A DNA stretch of 64,000 bases, from positions 1 to 64,000 of the forward strand of contig NZ_ATNM01000003.1 of NCBI RefSeq assembly GCF_000427295.1. The letters run 5' to 3'. Positions 9,623 to 18,535 of the stretch are shown here, piece by piece. How positions within the stretch are numbered: position 1 is the stretch's first letter; every line of letters begins with the position of its first letter. This DNA is from Cyclobacterium qasimii M12-11B (GTDB lineage Bacteria; Bacteroidota; Bacteroidia; Cytophagales; Cyclobacteriaceae). A model generated the notes under the pieces. The model worked only from the letters and a program-made list of their open reading frames with translations. It searched no databases and was not told the DNA's origin. The translations under genes were made by a program, and so were the position numbers.

Positions 9623-10575
9623 AAGCAAGACTCGACATACTTTTAAAGAGGTTAAGCAATAAGGCACTCCTTCTTAAGCCTATTCACTTTGGAAATCCTG
9701 AGCAAAACCTATATGATGTAGGGAAAATTTTCCTGCACCACCTTCAAAAAGATGATGTTTTTGAAAGGGCTAGTGCTATGGCATTCAGTTTTACTGTAGC
9801 CCTATTTCCAATGCTACTTTTTCTACTGAACATGATTCCCTTTATTCAGTTTTTTTTGCATGATGTAACTACTGCAAACATCCTTATTTTTGTTAGTGAC
9901 GTTTTACCTGAAAGCATTTACAACGAAGCAGCTCCTACCATCATGGACATTATAAGCAAGCCAAGGCAGGGCATGCTTTCTCTGGGCTTTGTCTTTGCCT
10001 TGTACCTATCCACCAATGGGGTCATTTCTATGATGAATGCCTTTAATGCGGTCTACCGCACAAGAGAGAACAGGGGCTTTTTTCAAACGCGCCTGATTTC
10101 GGTAAGCATTGTGCTGGTATTGATCCTTAGTGTCTGCGGGGCTGTATTGATCATGATTCTAGGAAGCGAATTGCTTTATAAAATCTCAGAGTTTGAGTTT
10201 ATCTCCAGCAATATCAGTTATTATCTTTTGGCATTTTTCAGGTTTTTTGTTTTGCTGATGCTCTTTACCATCACCAATGCCTATATCTTTAGATTTGCCC
10301 CTGCAGTAAGCAAGAAATGGAAGTTTTTCTCTACGGGATCTGTGGTGTCAGGTTTATTGATTACGTTGGGCTTTTTCATTTTCTCCTATTACCTAACCAA
10401 TTTTGCCAGTTACAATAAATTGTATGGCTCCATAGGTACGATGTTGGCATTGATGCTATGGCTTTGGATCACTTCGATTATCGTTTTGGTAGGCTATGAA
10501 ATCAATGTAAGCCTACAAAAAGCATTGAATAATAAGGCACATAAAAAATCAAGTCCTTCACTTTCAAAAATTTAG
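9619..10575 (+). CDS. YihY/virulence factor BrkB family membrane protein
   Basis: A protein of 318 residues has about six membrane spans and the YihY family pattern: an early AMAFSFTVALFPMLLFLLNMIPF span, LSTNGVISMMNAFNAVY, and the late LYGSIGTMLALMLWLWITSIIVLVGYEIN. The start is a TTG that overlaps the stop of the thioesterase gene, which argues for coupled translation. Some family members were once called ribonuclease BN by mistake; the real function (possibly transport or envelope related) is open. It is the last gene of the mltG operon. Confidence 0.92.
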   Translation: MKARLDILLKRLSNKALLLKPIHFGNPEQNLYDVGKIFLHHLQKDDVFERASAMAFSFTVALFPMLLFLLNMIPFIQFFLHDVTTANILIFVSDVLPESIYNEAAPTIMDIISKPRQGMLSLGFVFALYLSTNGVISMMNAFNAVYRTRENRGFFQTRLISVSIVLVLILSVCGAVLIMILGSELLYKISEFEFISSNISYYLLAFFRFFVLLMLFTITNAYIFRFAPAVSKKWKFFSTGSVVSGLLITLGFFIFSYYLTNFASYNKLYGSIGTMLALMLWLWITSIIVLVGYEINVSLQKALNNKAHKKSSPSLSKI

Positions 10576-10740
10576 CCCTTCGAGTTGAAATTTTCACCCA
10601 TTTGAATTTGCATTCATTAAAAATAGGGCTACATTTGCCTTCCGATTCACCTCAAAAGAGAGGTGGTCAACAATTAAAGATTAAAAGACTTGCAAAAATT
10701 CACTGAGTTAGCAAGTTTTATTTAAGCATCAGACCCAACT

Positions 10741-10825
10741 AGAGGAGTGGCAGAGTGGTCGAATGCGGCGGTCTTGAAAACCGTTGTACCGCGAGGTACC
10801 GGGGGTTCGAATCCCTCCTCCTCTG
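10741..10825 (+). tRNA. tRNA-Ser (anticodon TGA)
   Basis: A cloverleaf can be folded by eye. The 7-bp acceptor pairs AGAGGAG with CTCCTCT and has discriminator G. The D arm is GGCAGAGTGGTCGAATGC. The anticodon stem-loop is CGGTCTTGAAAACCG with TGA at the loop centre. A long variable arm (TACCGCGAGGTA) marks a class II tRNA, and the T loop is TTCGAAT. The CCA end is not fully encoded. TGA reads UCN serine codons. Confidence 0.96.
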
Positions 10826-10830
10826 CACAA

Positions 10831-10863
10831 AATAGCCAGGCAAATTGCCTGGCTATTTTTTTT
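10831..10863 (+). terminator. Rho-independent terminator after tRNA-Ser
   Basis: A strong inverted repeat (aatagccaggcaa with ttgcctggctatt) begins six bases after the tRNA and runs into a T8 tract. It would end the tRNA transcript. Confidence 0.9.
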
Positions 10864-11108
10864 GAGTCGTCGGGAGCTACCCTACAAGCCGGCCCCTCGC
10901 TAAAACAGTCCACTGGACTGTTTTTTAACGCTCGGTCCTCTCCTCTTCTGCACAAAAATTAACTAGAAAATTTGCCAGAGCATTTTTTTTCGAGGCATCG
11001 GGTACGACCCTGCGATCTTGCCCCTCGCTAAATCAGACTAACAAAACTGATTCTTTACGCTCAGTCCTACTGGAGCATTTATTAATGATTGGTTCTCTCT
11101 TCCTCTGC
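10852..11108. repeat. Two degenerate tandem units downstream of tRNA-Ser
   Basis: Two related blocks, about 10852-10957 and 10982-11108, share the order T-run, a cgtcggg/catcggg block, gccCCTCGCTAAA, a hairpin, ACGCTCrGTCCT, and a copy of the tRNA 3' end (ctcttctgcacaaaa and cttcctctgca). The hairpins differ in sequence but both are stable: aaaacagtcca pairs with tggactgtttt in unit 1, and aatcag with ctgatt in unit 2. The repeated tRNA 3' ends resemble relics of attachment sites or of tRNA duplication. No integrase gene is seen. Confidence 0.6.
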
Positions 11109-11697
11109 ATTTAAAATCCCCATCCATCTAGAATATTTACCTTTTGTTTTTAGATCAGTAGCGGTTTTGATTAGTTTTTAGGATCAATCTGAAAATTGTT
11201 GAAGTTTCTACTTCTTTATGAATTCCAACGATTTCAAAATCTACAAAAAACGCTCATTCCTAAACGAATTCACAAGAGCAAGAAAAGGATAATTTCAAAC
11301 TGTCAATTTAAATTTCCGCCTCATTTTTCCCGAACAGTACGAGCTGTATGATTGGCACGAATTTTCATTTCCCTTATTGCTCCTTTAGGTATTTTTTCTA
11401 AACCATATTATTCTATATCCACCAGCTATTGATTACTTAATGGCTACGAATGATAGAAGATCAAATTCTAGCTGAGCCGATCTTTTACCCTATTCCTTTT
11501 TATGTGAATACAGCATCGAACTAAAGGATAAACCCCTAAGAAGAGGACTTAAAATAAATTTAATTGCTGTAATATTTTAGAGCAATTAAATCAAAATCCA
11601 CCATAGGATCGGCTGAAGCCAAACTGTTTACAAGCTTGTAAAGATTTAATAGTACCATGCTTATGTCGGAACTTTCGGAAGAAATAAATATTAAGCA
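11109..11697. other. Gene-free stretch between tRNA repeats and the vWA gene
   Basis: No convincing coding frame is seen on either strand. The only structure noted is a hairpin at about 11560-11590 (ttaattgct with agcaattaa). Frames are short and broken by stops, consistent with decayed DNA. Confidence 0.5.
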
Positions 11698-12380
11698 ATG
11701 AAAAAACAAACTTATTATCATCTCGTCCTAGACCGTAGCGGAAGTATGGATTCTTGCTGGAAAGAAGCAAGACAAAGTTTTCATTCTCAATTGCAGGGGT
11801 TCAAAGAAAACAAATTGAATATGCCGATCAGGACTTATTCTTTTCGTATTGCGCCTTTAATCAGGCGTTGAAATTTTCTCCTGGCATAGTTCCGATTTCA
11901 GAAGCCGAGATAGACTGGAGAGAAATTTATCCTAACGGAATGACATCCCTGTACGATGCAATCGGAAGCAGCATCCAATATCTAAAATCAAAACTTAGAA
12001 TAGCACTCGAAAATGACAAAACGGATGTGGTCATGCTAATCCTAACGGATGGCTTTGAAAACTCTTCAAAAATTTTCAACGCACATGAAGTCAAATATCT
12101 TATTGAAGAGTTGGAATTGAACGAAAAATGGACCTTCCTGTTTTTGGGAGCAGGACTAAACGTAGAAGAAGCAACGAAGGAATTGAATAGAAAAGGAAAG
12201 AACTCTTTCAGCTTTGAGAAAAATTCAATCGAGAACTCCATTGATTTTGTAAGTGAGGAGATTAATGACTTTTTGGCTCTGAAATCAAGAGGAGTAAAAA
12301 GAGTGCCTTTTTTAAAACTAATTCAATCAAAAAACCGCGCTAGCAGCTATGAGAAAATTCAGGTTTTACAAGGAAAATGA
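11698..12380 (+). pseudogene. von Willebrand factor A (vWA) domain protein, one frameshift
   Basis: The gene starts MKKQTYYHLVLDRSGSMDS, with the complete MIDAS motif DxSxS at residues 12-16. The first frame ends at a TGA near 11870. The rest continues in a second frame as YCAFNQALKFSPG, then GMTSLYDAIG (MIDAS Thr) and MLILTDGFENSS (MIDAS Asp). The switch falls in a TTTT run near 11845-11850. Adding one T joins the frames to 227 residues, almost the whole protein being one vWA domain. The family is cytosolic and metal-dependent, used for protein contacts. It overlaps the next gene by about 30 bases, which suggests a functional pair. Confidence 0.8.
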
Positions 12381-12702
12381 TAATCGTTGGTATGCGGATT
12401 TGCCAGATTGGCCGGGTTCCTAGTCCGATTTAGAAATGGTCAATGGGGCTGACATCCTTTCGGATAAGCTTAGCAATCAAGGAGCTGAGGTGTTTTGCAT
12501 CATTTCGGATACACGAGTGTAAGGCTTTGACATACTCAAATTTACCCAAGAATCAGAGGAATGGCAAAATGATACCTATTATCAATTCGATAGACTGTCG
12601 GGAGAAAATTTCAGTTTAAAGGTTTGGTTGTGCGATGTTACTCGATTTATATTTGGGTGTTTCCCAAGTCAACTCTATTTAAGTACTGCTACTTATCAAT
12701 GA
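12349..12702 (+). pseudogene. DUF6717-like small protein, two in-frame stops
   Basis: The frame is kept for 118 codons from MRKFRFYKENDNRWYADLPD to a TGA, but is interrupted by a TAG after WPGS and a TAA after ISDTRV. On both sides the residues remain well patterned (DLEMVNGADILSDKL; GFDILKFTQESEEW; YYQFDRLSGENFSLKVW). This matches my memory of DUF6717 proteins, which are about this long. Two nonsense codons in an otherwise intact frame indicate a genuine pseudogene. It overlaps the end of the vWA gene by 32 bases and is followed by a strong terminator, so the pair ended one transcript. Confidence 0.6.
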
Positions 12703-12718
12703 TTGGTTGGATTAATCA

Positions 12719-12760
12719 CCTGGAATTGATCTACGGTCAATTCCAGGTTTTATTTATTTT
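12719..12760 (+). terminator. Rho-independent terminator after the vWA/DUF6717 pair
   Basis: The inverted repeat cctggaattga / tcaattccagg with a short loop (ctacgg region) is followed by a T-rich tract. It sits 17 bases after the DUF6717-like stop. Confidence 0.85.
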
Positions 12761-12796
12761 TAAATTCAGTATTATCTATTCATTTAACCCAGAAAA

Positions 12797-13933
12797 ATGC
12801 ACACAGTTTGGTTGGTCCGCTCTCAAGAATATGCGCTTGACAAATTCTGGGAGGTACTAGAATTGCTAAAAACTTTTAAAGGCCCTCTTCAATTTAAGAC
12901 GCAAGAAAAACCTCTAGAAATTCCAGCGGACCGATTGGAAGAAATCCCCTTTTCCGCCATTGATTTAGAGACACAGGAATTTGAACCATTAACTTTATAT
13001 TCTCTTAATCATTGGAACCAAGATTTAGAAAGCCTCATTTTCAAAAAAGCAACTTGGAATACTATTTTTGATCAGTGTCAAGAATACCGAACCGAACAGA
13101 GAATCCCGGAAAACGATTTTATCGTGTTACTGACAGAGCATAACAATGAATATAGCTGGTTTACAGCGGCAGATCCAAAAGGTCAGCGCAACCTATTTGT
13201 GCATACCGCTTTTTGGGATCAATATACTGGAACTGACCATCGTTACCCGGTAGCATATCATGTAGCAACTGCAATACTTCAGCTGATGACTTTTGCCAAC
13301 TACAATGACTTAAATATGCACCTACATAAAACGTCAAGGGGCTGTATAAATGATTTTTGTGCAGATAAAAAGAAAATCTCTCTAAAACTACGGACAGCAG
13401 ATATCTGCCCTTCTTGTATAGAATTATTAGATAAAAGAAAGGTAGATAGAGAAGTAATACGGCAAGTCCTAGCAATAATAGAAGGGATAAGGGAACAGAT
13501 GCTTTTCAAAAGCAGATGGAAACTGGACCCCAAACCTTTGAAACTCCAAATCAAAGGAGAAAGCAAACAAATCATTTTTCCCGAACTGGGAAATTTGGAA
13601 GTGAAATTAACACCTTTGGAAAAAACGCTATACCTCTTATTTATAAACCATCCAGAAGGCATCCGACTAGTTGAGCTTAGTGATTTCAGACCGGAACTTA
13701 AAGGGATTTACTCGAGTCTCTATAATGGAAGCGAACCAGCTTCTATAGAGTCCAACACCGCATCTTTAAGCAATCCACTCAGCAATTCCGCAAGTGAAAA
13801 GCTCTCAAGAATTAAGTCCAAATTCAACCATACTTTAGGCACAGACCTGGCCAAGTTCTATTATCCGGTAGGTGAGAACACCCAAGTCAAAAAAATTGAA
13901 TTGGAAAGAAATCTAATTGAATATATCAATTGA
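12797..13933 (+). CDS. Archaemetzincin-like Cys4 protein with a C-terminal winged-helix-like region
   Basis: This protein has 378 residues. The central part (about 110-210) reads like the M54 archaemetzincin fold: FIVLLTEHNNEYSWFTAADP, LFVHTAFWDQ, then YHVATAILQLMTF where the protease HExxHxxG helix would be. It is followed by C183-x4-C188-x15-C204-x2-C207, close to the archaemetzincin structural zinc site (C-x4-C-x-M-x17-C-x2-C). The HExxH residues are absent, so it should not be an active protease. The C-terminus (LTPLEKTLYLLFINHPEGI and following) looks like a winged helix. It may be a partner or regulator of the vWA cassette just upstream. This is inference from motifs; no characterised homologue is recalled. 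Confidence 0.55.
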   Translation: MHTVWLVRSQEYALDKFWEVLELLKTFKGPLQFKTQEKPLEIPADRLEEIPFSAIDLETQEFEPLTLYSLNHWNQDLESLIFKKATWNTIFDQCQEYRTEQRIPENDFIVLLTEHNNEYSWFTAADPKGQRNLFVHTAFWDQYTGTDHRYPVAYHVATAILQLMTFANYNDLNMHLHKTSRGCINDFCADKKKISLKLRTADICPSCIELLDKRKVDREVIRQVLAIIEGIREQMLFKSRWKLDPKPLKLQIKGESKQIIFPELGNLEVKLTPLEKTLYLLFINHPEGIRLVELSDFRPELKGIYSSLYNGSEPASIESNTASLSNPLSNSASEKLSRIKSKFNHTLGTDLAKFYYPVGENTQVKKIELERNLIEYIN

Positions 13934-14051
13934 TTGGTTTTTCAAAATCACTATATTATTTTTCTATTACCGTTAAAACCGAATATAGAATTTGAATGAA
14001 AATGAGTATTTTCGATTTTCCCAGCTTAATAGGTTATAATTGTAAAATTAG

Positions 14052-14080
14052 TTTGAAATTCAGATAGATTTTGTACTTTG
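14052..14080 (+). promoter_or_regulatory. Putative promoter of the large BNR-repeat gene
   Basis: TTTG (14052-14055) and TACTTTG (14074-14080) are separated by 18 bases. This is close to the Bacteroidetes -33 TTTG / -7 TAnnTTTG arrangement, but the -7 box is one base short of consensus. It lies 41 bases 5' of the ATG. Confidence 0.5.
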
Positions 14081-14121
14081 TGCCGTTTTAAATATTGATT
14101 TGAACTTTTGTAGACTTTTTT

Positions 14122-17100
14122 ATGGTAAATAATACAGCACAAGGGGGAGGGATCCTTTACGCCTTTCGTATTATCAGTCTTATTGTTGGATTGTTTCTCT
14201 CCTTTCCCAGCCTTTGTCAGTGGCAAAGAGTTTCGATTGGCACGGATAAAACTTTAACCCATATTTCTCCCGTAAATGGGGATACAATATACATAGCTGG
14301 TTTTGATGGGCTTTTTAAAACCTATGACTTTGGGAAGACCTGGCATTCGAAAACAATTGATGAACTGCCGGGCAGTTATTTTTATAAGACCCATTTTTTT
14401 AACTCAAAGGTCGGGTTGGGTGTAGGTCCAATTGTTATGGCAAATAGTGAAGCAATCGCAAAGACATATGATGGAGGTGACAACTGGAACTTGGTTCATG
14501 CCTTTAATGGTGGATCCTGGCCACGAGAATTTAATGATGTTGAGTTCCTTGATTCCAAAAATGGAATTGCATTCGGCACTAACGGGCGGGTTCTTTATAC
14601 TGAAGATGCTGGAGAGACTTGGAATGTATTAATCTCTGATAGGTCCACTAATTACATAGGCGGTTCTTTTTATTCTGCAAAGGAGGGATATTTATTGTCG
14701 GGCCCCCACTTACAAGAGATCAATAATTTGGGACAACTTAATGGTGTTTTAACAAATAACAATTTGGATTTTGTGGCTGTAGAAGCGCTAAGTAAAAATG
14801 AAATTATTATTTCCTCGAGAACAAAAATCTATAGAACATATGATGGTGCCAGTACATGGTTTATATATGATTTGCCGTTCAGTAAAGTTACCACTATGTT
14901 TGTTAAGTCATCTGAAATTATTTATTTGGGTACAGAGAATGGCGTATATGTAACATATGACGGTGGATCAAAATGGGAATGGTTTAAAGAAACAAAAACA
15001 CAACATGTGGAAAACATTTACCTGAGGAATGATGGAAAAGGTTTTATAGTTGGCAAAGATGGCATGATATTTCAAACCTCCAACTCCGGGGGGCCGTCTG
15101 TTCCACTAATTAACTTTTCCTATTCCGTAAAGGGAAGGTGTGGTTATTCTTATGTTCAATTTGAGAATGGAAGCCATGAATCCTATAATTACAAATGGTT
15201 TATTGACGATCAGCTGGTTTCTACAGAGTTTGAAGATGCCATCCGAATCACCGAAACGTTTAGAGGAGAAATATCCCTAATCGCATCAAACGGAGTAGCG
15301 TCTGACACCCTTACAAAATTTATCGAAGTATATGTAGAAACTGTTTCAGCGGATGCTGGGGAGGATGTTTTCGCTTGTTATGGTGAAGCTGTAACTTTAA
15401 ATCCAAAAATCGGCCATTATAATTATTCTTGGCACCCTACAACAGGGCTGTCTAACCCCAAAATTGCCAACCCTATATCAACCCATCCTACTACTATTGA
15501 ATATGTACTCACTGTCACCTCTGGATTTGGATGTTCTGAAAGCGATACAGTTACGATCTATCGGGAAGAACCAATACCAGAGGTAGTTTGGGAGAGGATG
15601 AACGTTAACACCAAATGGAAAATTATTGACATGCAGATGGTAAATGACACTCTAGGTTTTGCTAGAACGATAAACAGAGTATTGAAGAGTACTGATGGTG
15701 GTAAAAACTGGCATGAAATGGGCAGCCCATCAAGCCACGAAGATGTGGGGAAAATTCATTTTTTTTCAGCTGATACAGGCTTTGTAGCTTCAGAATATCT
15801 TTATAAAACAACAGATGGTGGGAAGAGCTATTCTAGAACTATAGGAGGTATTCGTGATATAGAATTCTTAAATTCAAAGATAGGTTATGCTGTTTCGTAT
15901 TCGATTAACGATAAATCATCCATTTATAAGACATTAGACGGAGGTAATAGTTGGGAGAAACAGTATGAGAGAAAAGGGGTCATTAGAAGAATTGAATGTA
16001 TTGATGAAAACAATTGCACCGCTGTTGGAGAAGGCGATCATTATAATTCAGAAATGTTCCTTAGAACTACCGACGGAAAAACCTGGGAAAAGCCCACCTT
16101 TATTTCTACTGGTAACGATTACTTTGGTATTTACGACATTGATTTCATAGATGACAAATTGGGATTTGCCAAAGGAGGAATTAGTAAAGTATGGAAAACA
16201 GTGGATGGGGGTGCATCTTGGGCAATTGATTATCACCTTCCAACTTCTAATATGATCGAATTTTTTGACAGGAATAGAGGCTTAAGTGGTACTGGTTTTG
16301 GCCAGATTTATCAAACTATCAATGGCGGAAAGTGCTGGCAATACATTGGCGATACGCCACCTATGAGTACTCGTGGTATTTATATATACAAAAACAATGC
16401 TTTTGCTTTTGGTAGTCCACCTTTTAATAGCAATGGCGATGGCTATAGCTACGCTGAAATTTATCGTGCAAAATTTTTAAAAACACAAGAAATTCGTTTT
16501 AACTCTATTGCGGAAATGGAATTTGGAGACCAAAATTTTCATATACAGGCACTAGCAAGTTCAAATCTTCCTGTGCAATTCACCAGTAGCAATAATTCAG
16601 TAGCCATAGTAAATGGAAATTCTATTTCAATTAAAGGAGCTGGCACTGCAGTAATAACAGCTTCCCAAGCTGGTGATGAAGAATATATGTCTGCTAAAAG
16701 TGTAAGTCAAAATTTAGTGGTAAAAAAGGCAGATCAAACCATTACTTTTGAGATTATTGTTGATAAAATGTACGGAGACAATCCATTTGATTTAATCTCT
16801 TCGGCTTCTTCCGGATTGAATGTGACCTACTCTGTGGTCAGCGGACATGCCACATTATCTGGTAATACACTTAGTTTAACAGAAAGCGGTAATGTGACAG
16901 TAAAAGCTATACAGGAAGGAAATATAAACTTTGAGTCAGCAGAAGCAACGCAAAGTTTTTGTGTTTTGCCTCCTACCCCTGATATCACAGCTTCCGGAAT
17001 TACGCTGAGTTCTAGCAGTCCTGAATCGAATCAATGGTTCTTAAATGGCGAATTAATCCAAGGCGCGACTAATAGTACATTTGAAGCAGTAAGCTCAGGG

Positions 17101-17427
17101 GACTATACAGTTAAAGTCCAAGGGTCTTGTGGATCCTCTTTTTACTCAACTATCTACCAATATACCATTACTTCTTTTGAACTGGACCTATTAAAGGAAG
17201 TTATGCTTTATCCAAATCCTGCTACAGATCATATAACCCTAGATTTACCAGAGGGATTTGATCTTATATCTACAAGGGTCATAAACTCCTTAGGAGTGCC
17301 TATTAAACATTTTACCTTAGAAGAAAATGGCGTTTATATCAAAGTTGGAGAATTAGTGAAAGGAGTATATTTTCTAGAGTTAAAAACTTCTAATGTGATG
17401 CATGTCAAAAAGTTCATTGTTCAATGA
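14122..17427 (+). CDS. Large secreted BNR/YCF48-like repeat protein with T9SS sorting domain
   Basis: A protein of 1101 residues has a signal peptide (IISLIVGLFLSFPSLC) and two sets of sialidase-type BNR or YCF48-like blades (about 30-330 and 490-790). Each blade has a phrase such as TYDFGKTWH, TEDAGETWN, TYDGGSKWEWF or TTDGGKSYS. A PKD-like segment lies at about 335-470. Bacterial-Ig-like repeats (SNNSVAIVNGNSISIKGAG; VTYSVVSGHATLSGN) lie at about 800-960. The last 75 residues (MLYPNPATDHITLDLP ... GVYFLELKTSN) are a type A T9SS sorting domain, so it is exported by the type IX system to the surface or medium. The role is probably adhesion or binding; no catalytic residues are evident. It is monocistronic. 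Confidence 0.85.
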   Translation: MVNNTAQGGGILYAFRIISLIVGLFLSFPSLCQWQRVSIGTDKTLTHISPVNGDTIYIAGFDGLFKTYDFGKTWHSKTIDELPGSYFYKTHFFNSKVGLGVGPIVMANSEAIAKTYDGGDNWNLVHAFNGGSWPREFNDVEFLDSKNGIAFGTNGRVLYTEDAGETWNVLISDRSTNYIGGSFYSAKEGYLLSGPHLQEINNLGQLNGVLTNNNLDFVAVEALSKNEIIISSRTKIYRTYDGASTWFIYDLPFSKVTTMFVKSSEIIYLGTENGVYVTYDGGSKWEWFKETKTQHVENIYLRNDGKGFIVGKDGMIFQTSNSGGPSVPLINFSYSVKGRCGYSYVQFENGSHESYNYKWFIDDQLVSTEFEDAIRITETFRGEISLIASNGVASDTLTKFIEVYVETVSADAGEDVFACYGEAVTLNPKIGHYNYSWHPTTGLSNPKIANPISTHPTTIEYVLTVTSGFGCSESDTVTIYREEPIPEVVWERMNVNTKWKIIDMQMVNDTLGFARTINRVLKSTDGGKNWHEMGSPSSHEDVGKIHFFSADTGFVASEYLYKTTDGGKSYSRTIGGIRDIEFLNSKIGYAVSYSINDKSSIYKTLDGGNSWEKQYERKGVIRRIECIDENNCTAVGEGDHYNSEMFLRTTDGKTWEKPTFISTGNDYFGIYDIDFIDDKLGFAKGGISKVWKTVDGGASWAIDYHLPTSNMIEFFDRNRGLSGTGFGQIYQTINGGKCWQYIGDTPPMSTRGIYIYKNNAFAFGSPPFNSNGDGYSYAEIYRAKFLKTQEIRFNSIAEMEFGDQNFHIQALASSNLPVQFTSSNNSVAIVNGNSISIKGAGTAVITASQAGDEEYMSAKSVSQNLVVKKADQTITFEIIVDKMYGDNPFDLISSASSGLNVTYSVVSGHATLSGNTLSLTESGNVTVKAIQEGNINFESAEATQSFCVLPPTPDITASGITLSSSSPESNQWFLNGELIQGATNSTFEAVSSGDYTVKVQGSCGSSFYSTIYQYTITSFELDLLKEVMLYPNPATDHITLDLPEGFDLISTRVINSLGVPIKHFTLEENGVYIKVGELVKGVYFLELKTSNVMHVKKFIVQ

Positions 17428-17626
17428 TGGTAGTGATTTTTTCGGTTGCCCCCCCCTCATTCATTACTATTATGGGATTCTCTCCGGCAAATTTAGCCAG
17501 TTTTTAGGTTATTTAACCGCATATTATTAGCTTTTAAAGCTAGCCTTTTATTTTACTTACAGGTTTTACAGTCTAATTAAGTACCACTTCTACGACTTTT
17601 GTGCCAGCAAAAAACTTACTATATTT

Positions 17627-17992
17627 TCACTTTTTCATTTTAATAAATATCTTTTTCGAACAAAACTGTCCGTCAACAGACAAACTTAAAAAACCAAATA
17701 AAAAGCCCAGAAGGGCTTTTTCCTTAGATTTGAACTTTCTGGTCTTCCCAGTTTTTGGTACATCTACCTTTTTGCTGATATAGGCCGTATGGGTTTTGCC
17801 ATATTGGTCCGGCTCTTTCAGTGAAGCGACTTCAAATACTAGGTATTCTTTGCCGTCGTAGTCGACCATCTGGTCTTTGAGGATTTCCTCCAGTCTTTCT
17901 TTAGAGATGGATACCCTGATAATGTCTAGATCTTTAACTTGTGTTCCTTTTCCGATGTAAGTTTTTTCAAATTGAGATATGACTTTATCTGT
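17627..17992 (-). pseudogene. Remnant of a small conserved Bacteroidetes protein
   Basis: The open frame reads DKVISQFEKTYIGKGTQVKDLDIIRVSISK and later YLVFEVASLKEPDQYGKTHTAYISKK, a small-protein pattern I associate with Bacteroidetes hypothetical proteins of about 110-130 residues. No ATG opens it: a TAA precedes the D codon, and the first ATG (17869) would skip the conserved N-terminal third. At the 3' end the frame runs straight through a hairpin terminator (17700-17721), which should lie after the gene. The native stop has therefore probably been lost too. Both ends look damaged, so I call it a pseudogene. Confidence 0.5.
17700..17721. terminator. Bidirectional hairpin terminator
   Basis: A 9-bp inverted repeat aaaaagccc / gggcttttt with a 4-base loop has A/T tails on both sides. 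It likely served the minus-strand remnant gene in which it is now embedded, and could also stop read-through from the large plus-strand gene. Confidence 0.75.
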
Positions 17993-18047
17993 TTAAAGTT
18001 TTAAAATTGATTATGCCTAAGAATTCGGGGTCTGCCAGGGACACCCA

Positions 18048-18134
18048 ACCAAGCCAAGGGTTGAGCAAAAAAATTGGAAGGCTTCCTTTGGAAAACCCTA
18101 TTTTTTAATCTGGCTAAGTGTACCCTTGGCTGGT
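18048..18134. repeat. Long-spaced inverted repeat
   Basis: accaagccaagggt (18048-18061) is matched in reverse complement by acccttggctggt (18122-18134), with one extra A in the first arm. The roughly 60-base interior has no gene. It may be the ends of a tiny mobile element or a regulatory hairpin. Confidence 0.4.
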
Positions 18135-18193
18135 GGACCGCTGCCCCCATCTTTGCATTTATCGTAATTCACAACTGTAAACAGGATAGCCCA

Positions 18194-18509
18194 TGGCATT
18201 GGAAAACTACTATCAAAAGGAATAAAGAAATAGGTTCTTTACAGTAAAAGGGTTTAACCAGCAACAAAAACAGGAAAATTTAAAGGACCTAAGAGAACGG
18301 CACTAAAGGCCCTTACATTTGATCTCACCGGTTAAGGTAAAATAGGATTAACCAATCCAGTCAATATTGACAAGCTGACCGAAAAACTCAAAGTGGCCAG
18401 TTGCTTGATAATGCAGTTTTCTATTCGGTCTGCCGGGCCTTGTAAAGAAAAGCCATTCATTAAACGGGATGATTTAAGACCTTTGGTAGACGGGTCGTCG
18501 ATATATTAA
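18194..18509 (+). pseudogene. Heavily decayed short coding remnant
   Basis: An ATG (MALENYYQKE then stop) is followed by patches that still look protein-like: VKGFNQQQKQENLKDLRER, and in another frame GLTNPVNIDKLTEKLKVAS running to a TAA at 18507-18509. At least two stops and a frame change separate them. I do not recognise the family with confidence. It sits in the decayed zone before the DUF4221 gene. Confidence 0.25.
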
Positions 18510-18535
18510 TCATTAAAAAAAGTGTCAATTGAGAA

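Noticed and set aside
10722-10962. Open frames of 71-77 codons on both strands across the tRNA-Ser gene
   Set aside because: They translate the tRNA and its terminator, a common artefact; no coding pattern beyond that.
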